28,680 nt of DNA from a virus: positions 1-28,680 of IMG/VR virus record IMGVR_UViG_3300027714_000084. The stretch is one strand, 5' to 3'. The notes under the pieces are model-generated. The model made no database searches. It had not been told where the DNA came from and saw only the letters and a list, made by a program, of their open reading frames with translations. Position numbers and translations under genes: made by a program. Shown one piece after another: positions 8,285 through 14,636 of this stretch; the first letter of the stretch is position 1, and each line of letters begins with the position of its first letter.

Positions 8285-8313
8285 TCTATTATACATAATA
8301 CATGTTATGCGCA
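8285..8313 (-). promoter_or_regulatory. Conserved promoter-like element, copy 1
   Basis: On the minus strand the block reads TGCGCATAA, four variable bases, then TATTATGTATAATAGA. It contains a perfect TATAAT (8293-8288) about 30 nt upstream of GTG 8255 and about 100 nt upstream of ATG 8189. No good -35 box is present; the TGCGCATAA block lies near that position and may be a regulator site. TTATGCGCATAA here is a perfect 12-nt palindrome. The same 16-nt and 9-nt blocks recur at 10081-10109. Likely the promoter of the packaging/head operon. Confidence 0.55.
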
Positions 8314-8429
8314 TAAATATTTGCCTCTAAGTGTCGTAATATAAAGACTTAATTTTTTACGTTTGTAATTTAGAAAAAAACATTGACTAAATTAATTGTA
8401 CGTTCAATCCCTTTTTAGTTTTGATTAGA

Positions 8430-8446
8430 TAGATAAATTTTATCTA
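8430..8446. promoter_or_regulatory. Possible operator palindrome
   Basis: TAGATAA-ATT-TTATCTA is a perfect 7-bp inverted repeat with a 3-nt centre. It sits 8 nt upstream of the -35 box of the plus-strand promoter. The position suits an activator or repressor site, but AT-rich DNA makes chance palindromes common. Confidence 0.35.
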
Positions 8447-8454
8447 GTTAGGCG

Positions 8455-8483
8455 TTGACAAGGTTTTTTTAATTCATTACATT
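8455..8483 (+). promoter_or_regulatory. Sigma-70-type promoter for the plus-strand operon
   Basis: TTGACA (8455-8460), a 17-nt spacer, then TACATT (8478-8483) give a perfect -35 and a 4/6 -10. The first plus-strand gene starts at 8530, leaving a leader of about 40 nt with GAGAGG before ATG. This is the best-looking host-type promoter in the window, which suggests early expression of the plus operon. Confidence 0.6.
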
Positions 8484-8529
8484 CAGACGCGATTGGAGAG
8501 ATCGTATACACTAAAGAGAGAGGTTTAAC

Positions 8530-8709
8530 ATGAGAGACAATCTAAAATTTTTACTTGCTAGTCAATTAATATTTATGATTGGCATTAAATTAAATTCAAA
8601 TAGCTTCGATAATATTTCAATAATTGGGTTAAATATATTTTTTATATTATTTTTATCGATTATAGATCATGCCAAAAAACAAGAGAAACTAAAGAGAGGT
8701 AATAAATGA
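8530..8709 (+). CDS. Two-TM miniprotein (59 aa)
   Basis: A 59-residue frame with a good ribosome site (AGAGAGGTTTAAC before ATG). Two hydrophobic stretches (about residues 7-20, FLLASQLIFMIG, and 30-45, IIGLNIFFILFLSIID) predict two short membrane helices separated by a polar Asn/Ser loop, with a Lys-rich C-terminus. The stop overlaps the next ATG as ATGA. As first gene of an early-looking operon it could act on the host membrane, for example as an inhibitor or exclusion factor. I do not recognise a family. Confidence 0.6.
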   Translation: MRDNLKFLLASQLIFMIGIKLNSNSFDNISIIGLNIFFILFLSIIDHAKKQEKLKRGNK

Positions 8710-9395
8710 AACTATTAACACAACCAACTGGAAACACTAAAACCAATAAGTCATTAGCTTTAGGATATGCTACCTATATAATGCATTTATCACCATCAAA
8801 AAAAAGCGGTAATAATGTATGTCCGGCGGCAACGCCTGGTTGCATTGCAAGCTGCTTAGATGAGAGCGGGCGCGGTCAATGGGTGTACGATAAAAAAGGA
8901 AACTTTAATCCAATCCATAAAGCGCGCTTAAATAGAACGAATTTTTTTTTTAATGATAGAAGCGCGTTTTTGGACCAACTAAAAAAAGAGATGGAGAGCG
9001 CAATCAAATCAGCATTAAAAAAAGGTTTTAAACCCGCTTTCCGATTGAATGGAACCTCAGACATACGTTGGGAAAATTACGGAATTATTGAAACTTTCTC
9101 AGATCATACATTTTATGATTACACAAAAATATATAATAGAAAAAATATACCATCTAATTATAATCTCACTTTCTCACGTGCTGAGAGTAATCACAAGGAA
9201 ACCCAAAGCGCGCTTGTCAATGGATTAAACATTGCTGCTGTTTTTAGAAATGAATTACCTAAAACATTTTTAAACACTAGAGTAATTAATGGAGACAAAC
9301 ACGATCTAAGATTTTTAGATCCCAAAAATAGTATTGTTGGTTTAATTGCCAAAGGTAAAGCGAAAAAAGATACAAGCGGGTTTGTAATTAATTAA
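8706..9395 (+). CDS. GP88-family protein
   Basis: A 229-residue protein matching, as I remember it, the phage GP88 family (named for a mycobacteriophage gene product). It has an early Cys cluster VCPAATPGCIASCLDESGRG (about residues 38-57), then NPIHKARLNRT and a FLDQLKKEM segment, then FRLNGTSDIRWENYG, and a C-terminal VINGDKHDLRFLDPK. The conserved Cys, Asp and His residues suggest metal or cofactor binding; the Cys spacing recalls iron-sulfur or zinc proteins, but no function is established to my knowledge. Ribosome site: AGAGAGGTAATAA before ATG. It is the main gene of the only plus-strand operon. Confidence 0.75.
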   Translation: MKLLTQPTGNTKTNKSLALGYATYIMHLSPSKKSGNNVCPAATPGCIASCLDESGRGQWVYDKKGNFNPIHKARLNRTNFFFNDRSAFLDQLKKEMESAIKSALKKGFKPAFRLNGTSDIRWENYGIIETFSDHTFYDYTKIYNRKNIPSNYNLTFSRAESNHKETQSALVNGLNIAAVFRNELPKTFLNTRVINGDKHDLRFLDPKNSIVGLIAKGKAKKDTSGFVIN

Positions 9396-9418
9396 TGATA
9401 ACAGAGAGAGGTAATACA

Positions 9419-9724
9419 ATGATAAAAATAAAAAACGCAATGCAAAAAAAACATGATCATATGAAATTGAATGAAGCTGCGCACGAATGCGCGATAGAAT
9501 TAGTTAATTTTATTAATGAGATTGAAGAGGTACAGTTTGATGTAAAATATATATACTTACATACATTAAACAAAATGCAAGAATCAAAAAATAATTATGA
9601 ATTTGCTAAACGTAAATTAAAAGAAAAATATACGTATAGTCATTGGGCTAAAGATTCTCATTCAGATATGGATCAACAATTAAAGCGCATTAATAACGCA
9701 ACAAATCTAAATGAATATGAATAG
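9419..9724 (+). CDS. Small helical hypothetical protein
   Basis: The frame is open from ATG 9395, but ATG 9419 (MIKIKNAMQKKHDHMKLNEA) has a proper GAGAGG ribosome site, so I prefer it, giving 101 residues. The protein is charged and almost entirely helical, with heptad-like hydrophobics (CAIELVNFINEIEEVQF, YIYLHTLNKMQES). There is no membrane segment, Cys pair or catalytic motif. It is the last clear gene of the plus operon and probably co-expressed with the GP88-family protein. Confidence 0.6.
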   Translation: MIKIKNAMQKKHDHMKLNEAAHECAIELVNFINEIEEVQFDVKYIYLHTLNKMQESKNNYEFAKRKLKEKYTYSHWAKDSHSDMDQQLKRINNATNLNEYE

Positions 9725-9787
9725 GATTATCAGATTCTTGGATTACTACCTTGTAATATCATTTATGGTTTTGTTGGTCCGGTTCAT

Positions 9788-9847
9788 ATGGAATTAGTTT
9801 TTTATTTCATTATTGCTTTAATTGTAATATTTGCAATAGATGAATAA
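9788..9847 (+). CDS. Possible single-TM micropeptide (19 aa)
   Basis: The frame MELVFYFIIALIVIFAIDE is almost one ideal membrane helix with an acidic end, directly before the operon terminator. The ribosome site is weak (GGTCCGGTTC). A 26-residue frame at 9717-9797 (MNRIIRFLDYYLVISFMVLL...) overlaps both the preceding stop and this start and is also hydrophobic. Either could be a toxin- or holin-like micropeptide, or AT-rich chance. Confidence 0.3.
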   Translation: MELVFYFIIALIVIFAIDE

Positions 9848-9874
9848 TTAAAACCCATAAATGCCACTAAAAAG

Positions 9875-9900
9875 ACCCGTAGAAATGCGGGTTTTTTTTT
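9875..9900 (+). terminator. Intrinsic terminator, probably bidirectional
   Basis: ACCCGTA-GAAA-TGCGGGT forms a 7-bp stem (one G-U) with a GAAA loop, followed by nine T residues on the plus strand. It ends the plus-strand operon. On the minus strand the same stem is followed by CTTTTT, so it can also stop transcripts coming from the right. Confidence 0.85.
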
Positions 9901-9929
9901 GTTCGAATCCTAACAAGGTAAAACATTTT

Positions 9930-9995
9930 GGCAAGCGTTAACGGCTAATTTAGAAGCTTTAAAACTATAAAGAGCTTTACACGTTAATGCTTGCC
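9930..9995. repeat. Long inverted repeat in control region
   Basis: Two 14-nt arms pair with a single imperfect position across a 38-nt loop that holds a second, smaller inverted repeat. CGTTAA-like words recur nearby (10026-10039 and 10236). The site could be an origin-type cruciform, a regulator site, or the structured core of the candidate small RNA. Confidence 0.5.
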
Positions 9996-10080
9996 TAACT
10001 TATGCAAAAATTAGAAACATTGACTAATTAACGTTAATTTTTTCATGTGTTTTTGGCCTCTTTTTTAATGTTTTTTGAAG

Positions 10081-10109
10081 TCTATTATACATAATAAAAA
10101 TTATGCGCA
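10081..10109 (-). promoter_or_regulatory. Conserved promoter-like element, copy 2
   Basis: The 16-nt block at 10081-10096 and the 9-nt block at 10101-10109 are identical to the copy at 8285-8313, in the same orientation, and only the four bases between them differ. On the minus strand it again presents TATAAT. No protein gene lies downstream on that strand before the terminator, which favours a noncoding RNA or a regulator-binding role. Confidence 0.5.
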
Positions 10110-10180
10110 ATTTTTTAAAAAAGATATATTTATTCATTTTTTTGGTGTTTTTTGCATGTATTATGGTAACAATACTCAGT

Positions 10181-10272
10181 TTATTATATTATATGGTCAG
10201 CGTTATTTTTTTTTATTTATTATTGTTGAAACTAACGTTATTATATTATCTGGCCAGCGTTATTTTTTTTTT
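10181..10272. repeat. Two 34-nt direct repeats, 57 nt apart
   Basis: Copies begin at 10181 and 10238 and share TTATTATATTAT, then a/c, TGG, t/c, then CAGCGTTATTTTTTTTT. The right copy contains the last codons of the minus-strand Cys-rich gene, and the left copy repeats that end outside the gene. A tandem duplication of the gene's 3' end is the simplest reading. The A-rich tract on the minus strand could also act in termination or protein binding. Confidence 0.7.
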
Positions 10273-10473
10273 CTTCTTAATCATTCTATTTCTCCAAGCT
10301 AACTTATCTCGACTCATCATTCGTATCCAGCATCGATCTAAATTGCAAACTCGTGTGTCTTCATACCACTCAATCACCATGCCACAGCGCAGTCCATCAC
10401 TAGCCATTAATGCCCATTCGCAGGATTTATCCTTTTTCTCCGATAATGGACATTTTTCAGCGTAAATCACCAA
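10246..10473 (-). CDS. Small Cys/Trp-rich protein
   Basis: A 75-residue frame that starts at GTG 10473 behind AGGATCATTG. The core has five cysteines and three tryptophans (EKCPLSEKKDKSCEWALM, LRCGMVIEWYEDTRVCNL, DRCWIRMM) and ends in a Lys run. The spacing resembles a small zinc or disulfide fold. It is the last gene of the replication operon, about 145 nt after the primase-helicase, across a repeat-rich gap. The composition is far from random for AT-rich DNA, so I favour a real gene of unknown function. Confidence 0.5.
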   Translation of the reverse strand: MVIYAEKCPLSEKKDKSCEWALMASDGLRCGMVIEWYEDTRVCNLDRCWIRMMSRDKLAWRNRMIKKKKKITLAR

Positions 10474-10484
10474 TGATCCTAGGA

Positions 10485-10611
10485 TGGAGAATATAGAGAA
10501 TATGGAGAATATCTCTCTCTCTTATATATACAAGCACGTTTTATTTTCTCCTCGCAAAACACCAAGGAGAATATCATATTCTTCATTTTCTCCATATTCT
10601 CCTTCTCCACA
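10485..10611. repeat. GGAGAATAT repeat cluster with inverted copies
   Basis: On the plus strand, variants of GGAGAATAT occur at about 10485-10511 (three in a row) and again at 10565. The complement occurs at 10588-10607. GAGAATATGGAGAA (10496-10509) and TTCTCCATATTCTC (10588-10601) are perfect inverted copies able to form a long stem. A CT run lies between them. It sits between the primase-helicase and the last gene of the operon. A 62-residue frame across it is low-complexity and I do not call it. Confidence 0.6.
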
Positions 10612-10617
10612 CAACGA

Positions 10618-12468
10618 CTATTCCTGGAATCCATCCAATTCACTCTCAAGTTTTCTATAGTTTCCATGAGAAACCTTCATAATTAAACCTTGATTTTCCA
10701 TTCTTTCTAGCCAATTATATACTGCTTTATTACTGTTGAGTCCAGCCACCGATTCCAGCGCAGAAGCAAACGCATTGCTACTAAAATTATGACCATCTGT
10801 CATAACTGCATTGAGAACTTTTTCTTCAATCGACTCATGCGGATCTGTGTACCAAAACATTTCATTCTTGGGTAGTGGCTTCATATACTCGAAGTATAGC
10901 GGACCTTCACTCACATTATGCAACTTGATTCCAACTGGCACTCCATGCAGATCGTTTTGGCTACGCACCTTCGTAATCTTCATTACCTTAAGTCCAGGCA
11001 TACGGCTACTGCTTGCAAGCTGTACGATGCCATCCAGGTGATTCGTATACGCGCTACCACCTAACATATGGCTTACGTCCAAAGGACTCGCTTCACCAAG
11101 CTTTTTATGGTGACTCACAATGACAATCGCCACATTGTGTTTGTTCTTCAGATTAACCATCCTACGAAGCAAATCCATTACATCCTGGTTCTTGCTTACA
11201 TTCTTATTGGTACTCGTATATAGATTGTCTACGACCAACACATCACGTGGCTCAAAGGTTAGGTTGCTATCGATCTGATCCCACTTGTCTGTAAAGACAT
11301 CGATCTGCCCACTACTTAAAATGCTACAATTCTCCTCAAATCTCTTTGCTTCTACTGGGTACTGCTCCAGTATATGTCCTGCGGTCCGCTCAATCAGCAC
11401 ACGAAAGCTCTCATCTTTCAACTCAAACTGCACATGCATCACCTTCCGTGGCTTTGGAATACGGAAGTTCATAAACGGCACTCCCATAGCAAGGCACGCG
11501 GACAGCTGCATACTCATCACAGACTTACCCACATTTGTCCCACCTGCTAACCCCATAAGATCCTTCTCAAACAATAGGTTCTCAATGATCGGTTCTGGCA
11601 TTTTATGAAACGTCTTGGCAAATTCACTAGGACTAAACCTGCGCATTCCACCGAGATCTTCAGGCTTATCGCCAAATCGCACACAAGATCCAATTAGCTC
11701 TTCCATTGTATGGCCATCATTAAACCAATCTGTTACATCGTACCTATCTGATTTATCCACCCACTTAATAATGTGCAATTCAATACCAGTATCAAAAAGC
11801 CTTTTAGCTAGTTTCTTTGCACCTTCCTCGCCTTTTTCATCGTTATCGTACACAATGTATACCTTATTATATTGAGGCGGTAAGGTTAATGTAGCAGGCA
11901 GCGCACCCGCACCAGACGTAAACGTTAGCGCAGGTACGCCATTACAGTAAGCGGTGATAACATCTTTCTCACCTTCGCAGATGAGTAGGTACTTATTTAA
12001 GAGATGCGGAGTCCCAAATACCTTACATTTTGCATCACCGAACTGCGATCCTTTATGATATTTGACATGGTTATCATTGATTTGGAATACTAATTGTGGT
12101 TGTTTCTTCTCATCTCTGCGTATTCCAATTGGCATATCTAAGCATTTTTTATTCCAGGGCAGGTCCAACTCGTCTACTACTTGAACCCAATGCTGTATAA
12201 ATTTTTCTCGCGCCTCAATGTAACCACTCTTTTCTACTTCCTTACTGGTTACTTTGGGAGTGGTATTCTCTAATTTATATTCTACCTTTGCCGTTCGATC
12301 TACTTCTCCAAGAAAATCCCAATGGCCTAGACATTTATGACAGAATGCATATTCTGTATTAATCTGTATCGTACCTTGAATGCGCTCTTCTTTCTTATCG
12401 CATTTAGGGCAGTAAGCTCGTGTTCCATTGTTTGTTATCTTAGAAAATACATCGCTAGGACGTGTCAC
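10618..12468 (-). CDS. DNA primase-helicase (Zn finger, TOPRIM, RecA-like ATPase)
   Basis: A 616-residue replication enzyme. Residues 20-46 hold a zinc ribbon (C20-C23 and C43-C46). Residues about 158-235 are a TOPRIM domain with the catalytic Glu in LLICEGEKD (E165/E167) and the acidic pair in VYIVYDNDEKG (208-210). Residues about 300-500 are a RecA-like ATPase of the RepA/AAA_25 style, with Walker A GGTNVGKS (309-316), a hydrophobic Walker B in VLVVDNLYTS and a VIVSHHKK sensor segment. The last 60 residues look like a winged helix (NKAVYNWLERMENQGLIMKV). It should prime and unwind DNA at the phage fork. Its start overlaps the end of the RecB-like nuclease gene by 4 nt. Confidence 0.9.
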   Translation of the reverse strand: MTRPSDVFSKITNNGTRAYCPKCDKKEERIQGTIQINTEYAFCHKCLGHWDFLGEVDRTAKVEYKLENTTPKVTSKEVEKSGYIEAREKFIQHWVQVVDELDLPWNKKCLDMPIGIRRDEKKQPQLVFQINDNHVKYHKGSQFGDAKCKVFGTPHLLNKYLLICEGEKDVITAYCNGVPALTFTSGAGALPATLTLPPQYNKVYIVYDNDEKGEEGAKKLAKRLFDTGIELHIIKWVDKSDRYDVTDWFNDGHTMEELIGSCVRFGDKPEDLGGMRRFSPSEFAKTFHKMPEPIIENLLFEKDLMGLAGGTNVGKSVMSMQLSACLAMGVPFMNFRIPKPRKVMHVQFELKDESFRVLIERTAGHILEQYPVEAKRFEENCSILSSGQIDVFTDKWDQIDSNLTFEPRDVLVVDNLYTSTNKNVSKNQDVMDLLRRMVNLKNKHNVAIVIVSHHKKLGEASPLDVSHMLGGSAYTNHLDGIVQLASSSRMPGLKVMKITKVRSQNDLHGVPVGIKLHNVSEGPLYFEYMKPLPKNEMFWYTDPHESIEEKVLNAVMTDGHNFSSNAFASALESVAGLNSNKAVYNWLERMENQGLIMKVSHGNYRKLESELDGFQE

Positions 12469-13121
12469 AGTTGCCTACGCAATGAATACAAGGCACAACA
12501 ATGCCTAAATACTTGCGCGCCAACGTCTAGCTTTTCACGGCTAATAACATGCTTATGGAACTTCCCATCTTCTTTACCAAACCTCATAATAACGCCATAT
12601 GCAACCTTTGCTTTAGGCTGTGCAGCTTCAAACATCATAGTATATGCACCTAATTGCACTATCATTTCTGGGTATGGTCCACCTTTACTCGTCTTCCAAT
12701 CAACTAAAACTAAATCATCTTCAATTTTGCCAATGCAGTCTACTGTACCACCTGCCCGCAATTCCTCATTAACTAAGGCAAATTCATTTTTCAGTGCTTT
12801 AAAATTAGTTTTATCGTACCAATTCCTAAATCCTACAAATGCTTTTAGTGCCTGCTCTTCCTGGTTTGGTGAATAATCACGTGTATCCACATCAAAACCA
12901 TCCAAATAACCTTGAATCATTAGATGACACAATGTCCCTATGTGACCCGCTTCACGCATGACCTCGTCCGCATCATCTCCTTGAGCGGTGATCCGCTTTG
13001 CCCAAGATATTAATGTGTTTTTATTCCATCCGAGCTGATTATTTATAATTGTAGTGACACTAGCGGCTCGTTTTCCATCTTTCAATACATAGTTTTGACC
13101 ATGTAGCTTTGTTCTACTCAT
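12465..13121 (-). CDS. RecB/Cas4-like PD-(D/E)XK exonuclease
   Basis: A 218-residue protein with a full RecB-nuclease signature: H66 in GTLCHLMIQ, E113, D128 in GGTVDCIGKI, D141-x-K143 in LVLVDWKTSKG, and Q156-x(3)-Y160 in QLGAY. These residues bind the metals and cleave DNA in the RecB/lambda-exonuclease group. Ribosome site: AAGGAGAGAAG before ATG. It lies between the SSB/nuclease block and the primase-helicase, so a role in recombination, replication-end processing or host DNA degradation is likely. No Fe-S cysteine set of Cas4 is visible. Confidence 0.85.
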   Translation of the reverse strand: MSRTKLHGQNYVLKDGKRAASVTTIINNQLGWNKNTLISWAKRITAQGDDADEVMREAGHIGTLCHLMIQGYLDGFDVDTRDYSPNQEEQALKAFVGFRNWYDKTNFKALKNEFALVNEELRAGGTVDCIGKIEDDLVLVDWKTSKGGPYPEMIVQLGAYTMMFEAAQPKAKVAYGVIMRFGKEDGKFHKHVISREKLDVGAQVFRHCCALYSLRRQL

Positions 13122-13173
13122 CTTCTCTCCTTGTTTGTCTTTTTGTTTTGTCTGTTCTTGATAAAATCCCTGT

Positions 13174-13320
13174 TTATTGACTCCTGTTATTCACTAGTAA
13201 ACCAATCCTTTCTGCAACTGCCTGCGCAAATCCTTTATGAAATCCACCAATCCCACTAAATAGATCAAGCATACGAACGCCTGACACGGCTGTGTCCACC
13301 AGGGCCAACCTAGGTTTCAT
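13174..13320 (-). pseudogene. N-terminal remnant of a C5-cytosine DNA methyltransferase
   Basis: The frame contains MLDLFSGIGGFHKGFAQAVA. LDLFSGIGGF is motif I, the S-adenosylmethionine-binding loop at the start of Dcm-type methyltransferases. ATG 13272 behind AGGCG is the likely original start; ATG 13320 also opens the frame. The protein stops after about 32 (or 48) residues, where a normal enzyme has 250-400. No catalytic PC motif or target-recognition part is nearby in any frame. A short hairpin (GACAC-AGCC-GTGTC) lies just upstream. It is most simply a deletion remnant. Confidence 0.7.
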
Positions 13321-13564
13321 CCTTAAGTTTCACATTTTTGTCAGGCGTACATCTTAAGCATATTTTTCTTTTCTTCTTATAACTTGGAAAATTATCATAA
13401 TATCTAATGCTATCGTCCCACCTAGTCTTTGTTTTTTCCCAACATCGTTTACAGGTCAGACAATAGAAAATATATTTATCAGCCAATGCAGCATCTAAAT
13501 TCTTTTTAGTTTTAGTAATTACGTCATTATCAGCCGAAGTAGACTTTATAAAATAATCAAGCAC
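13310..13564 (-). CDS. Small zinc-binding hypothetical protein
   Basis: An 84-residue protein with two CxxC knuckles: C35 and C38 in YCLTCKRCW (with a third Cys at 41) and C69 and C72 in ICLRCTP. The spacing of about 31 residues between the pairs fits a treble-clef or zinc-ribbon fold. The linker is rich in Lys and Tyr. No HNH catalytic His is obvious. It overlaps the upstream gene by 8 nt and the methyltransferase remnant by 11 nt. Nucleic-acid binding is likely, but the role is unknown. Confidence 0.6.
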   Translation of the reverse strand: MLDYFIKSTSADNDVITKTKKNLDAALADKYIFYCLTCKRCWEKTKTRWDDSIRYYDNFPSYKKKRKICLRCTPDKNVKLKDET

Positions 13565-13784
13565 AATCGGCTTTTACTTTAGAAGTTATATCACGCTCTG
13601 TATGGTTTTGACCTGAATACTTTGCTGCGAAAAACACATTACTATTCTTCCGTTTTTTCATGTGTTTTTTCATATCGTATATAAAATCTTTATAATTGTT
13701 ACCCCAAATAATATCGTCAGTCCACTCACCATCGTCATCGTCATAATCAATACTACCTGCATACTTTATTTTTAATTCATTCAT
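13557..13784 (-). CDS. Acidic/basic hypothetical protein
   Basis: A 75-residue protein with an acidic stretch (YDDDDGEWTDD, residues about 14-24) followed by a basic helix (MKKHMKKRK). It overlaps both neighbours by 1-8 nt, so it is part of the replication operon. No family is recognised. Such charge-split miniproteins are common in phages as binding partners of host enzymes, but nothing here identifies one. Confidence 0.5.
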   Translation of the reverse strand: MNELKIKYAGSIDYDDDDGEWTDDIIWGNNYKDFIYDMKKHMKKRKNSNVFFAAKYSGQNHTERDITSKVKADCA

Positions 13785-14170
13785 TAGCTAAACTCAGGAA
13801 AGTATTCGTATGAATAAAACCACTTCCTGCCTTTTGTTTGATTGTTTTTACCTGTACTCAACGCTAAACTAATTGCATGCGTATTCTCGTATGGTACATA
13901 GGCAATTATATTCTTTGGCTCAAAGTATATCGCCACTACATCTACACGCTTTGTATCTTTATACTTTGTCGTATCTACCTCAATTGCTGTACCTCTTCGT
14001 AACTTAGTCACACACTTAATCTGCACTCTTCTTATTGAAAAACTTGCTGTCTCTACAATCATATCTACCTGTGTTACATCTACTTCTGGTAAGTATACAT
14101 TATATCCTTTAGATAGTAAATCTTGACGTATGGCCAGCTCACCAATTTTACCTTTCGTCATACTATGCAT
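13784..14170 (-). CDS. PD-(D/E)XK nuclease-like protein (resolvase/PDDEXK_5 style)
   Basis: A 128-residue protein of minimal nuclease size. The motif order is E11 in KGKIGELAIRQDLL, D36 in VDMIVE, and Q50-x-K52 in RVQIKCVT, followed by VDVVAIYF. This is the E...D...QxK core of archaeal Holliday-junction-resolvase-like and group-I-intron-like endonucleases. ATG 14161 (MTKGKIGEL) is an alternative start three codons in. It overlaps the next PD-(D/E)XK gene upstream by 8 nt, and two such folds side by side suggest branched-DNA processing or a heteromeric nuclease. Confidence 0.7.
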   Translation of the reverse strand: MHSMTKGKIGELAIRQDLLSKGYNVYLPEVDVTQVDMIVETASFSIRRVQIKCVTKLRRGTAIEVDTTKYKDTKRVDVVAIYFEPKNIIAYVPYENTHAISLALSTGKNNQTKGRKWFYSYEYFPEFS

Positions 14171-14636
14171 CTTTAAGGAATTCCTGCATTGGTCGTAGCT
14201 GATCTACTACTAATGTGTATTTATCACCATAACCTGTATTTTGAATATTTTCTTTGGTAAGCAGTTCTACAGATCTTATCCATCCTAACAGCGTAAAACG
14301 TGGACTATCATCGTGAACTAATATAAATACATCACAATCATTTACATTTTTTTTAAGTTTAGCCTGCAAGTATCCATTATAATACTTAGTTGTTTTGACA
14401 TCTATTTTTATCTTATTCACTACTAAATCATAACCACTATAATGTGGTCCAACTATAAAATCTGGATAGACGTTATATTTCTTACAGACTGCTAATTCAC
14501 CACTAACACCTCGTAAATCTATTTCTAAACTACGTGTTCCGCTTGAGATCATTCCATTGGCCTGGTTCTGATCCATTTTTGCTTGCGCTAATATCTTTGC
14601 TGCTTGAATCTCTACTTGGTTCAATATTATTTGCAT
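14163..14636 (-). CDS. PD-(D/E)XK restriction-endonuclease-like protein
   Basis: A 157-residue protein with E47 in GVSGELAVCKKY, D70 in SGYDLVV, and D79-x-K81 in IKIDVKTTKY, the core of a restriction-endonuclease-like fold. A beta strand CDVFILVHDD and a WIRSVELL tail, typical of this fold's later part, follow. ATG 14636 has AGGATAATCCAA in front and overlaps the upstream gene by 107 nt in a different frame. Residues 1-36 are therefore encoded in an overprinted stretch; ATG 14576 would shorten the overlap but lacks a ribosome site. Confidence 0.65.
   Translation of the reverse strand: MQIILNQVEIQAAKILAQAKMDQNQANGMISSGTRSLEIDLRGVSGELAVCKKYNVYPDFIVGPHYSGYDLVVNKIKIDVKTTKYYNGYLQAKLKKNVNDCDVFILVHDDSPRFTLLGWIRSVELLTKENIQNTGYGDKYTLVVDQLRPMQEFLKDA

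Larger units (their letters stand above)
9870..10077 (-). ncRNA. Candidate phage small RNA, about 200 nt
   Basis: This is a minus-strand interval between the conserved -10 element (TATAAT at 10089-10084) and the bidirectional terminator. It has no convincing gene. It contains a 14-nt arm pair, 9930-9943 and 9982-9995 (GGCAAGCGTTAACG against CGTTAATGCTTGCC, one mismatch that is G-U in one direction), with a smaller AGCTTTA-type stem inside. It also holds a 14-nt palindrome AATTAACGTTAATT at 10026-10039. Promoter, structure and terminator together suggest a noncoding transcript. An 11-codon frame (MKKLTLISQCF) could be a leader peptide but is probably chance. Confidence 0.4.

Noticed and set aside
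9901-9912. GTTCGAATCC, a tRNA T-loop-like word and possible att core
   Set aside because: No matching stem, no cloverleaf and no integrase nearby.
10103-10465. 120-residue hydrophobic frame on the plus strand
   Set aside because: No ribosome site, extreme Phe/Leu/Ile content explained by T-rich repeats, and it runs antisense through a better Cys-rich gene.
10479-10667. 62-residue frame on the minus strand
   Set aside because: Made of the GGAGAATAT repeat cluster, low-complexity, and overlaps the end of the primase-helicase gene.
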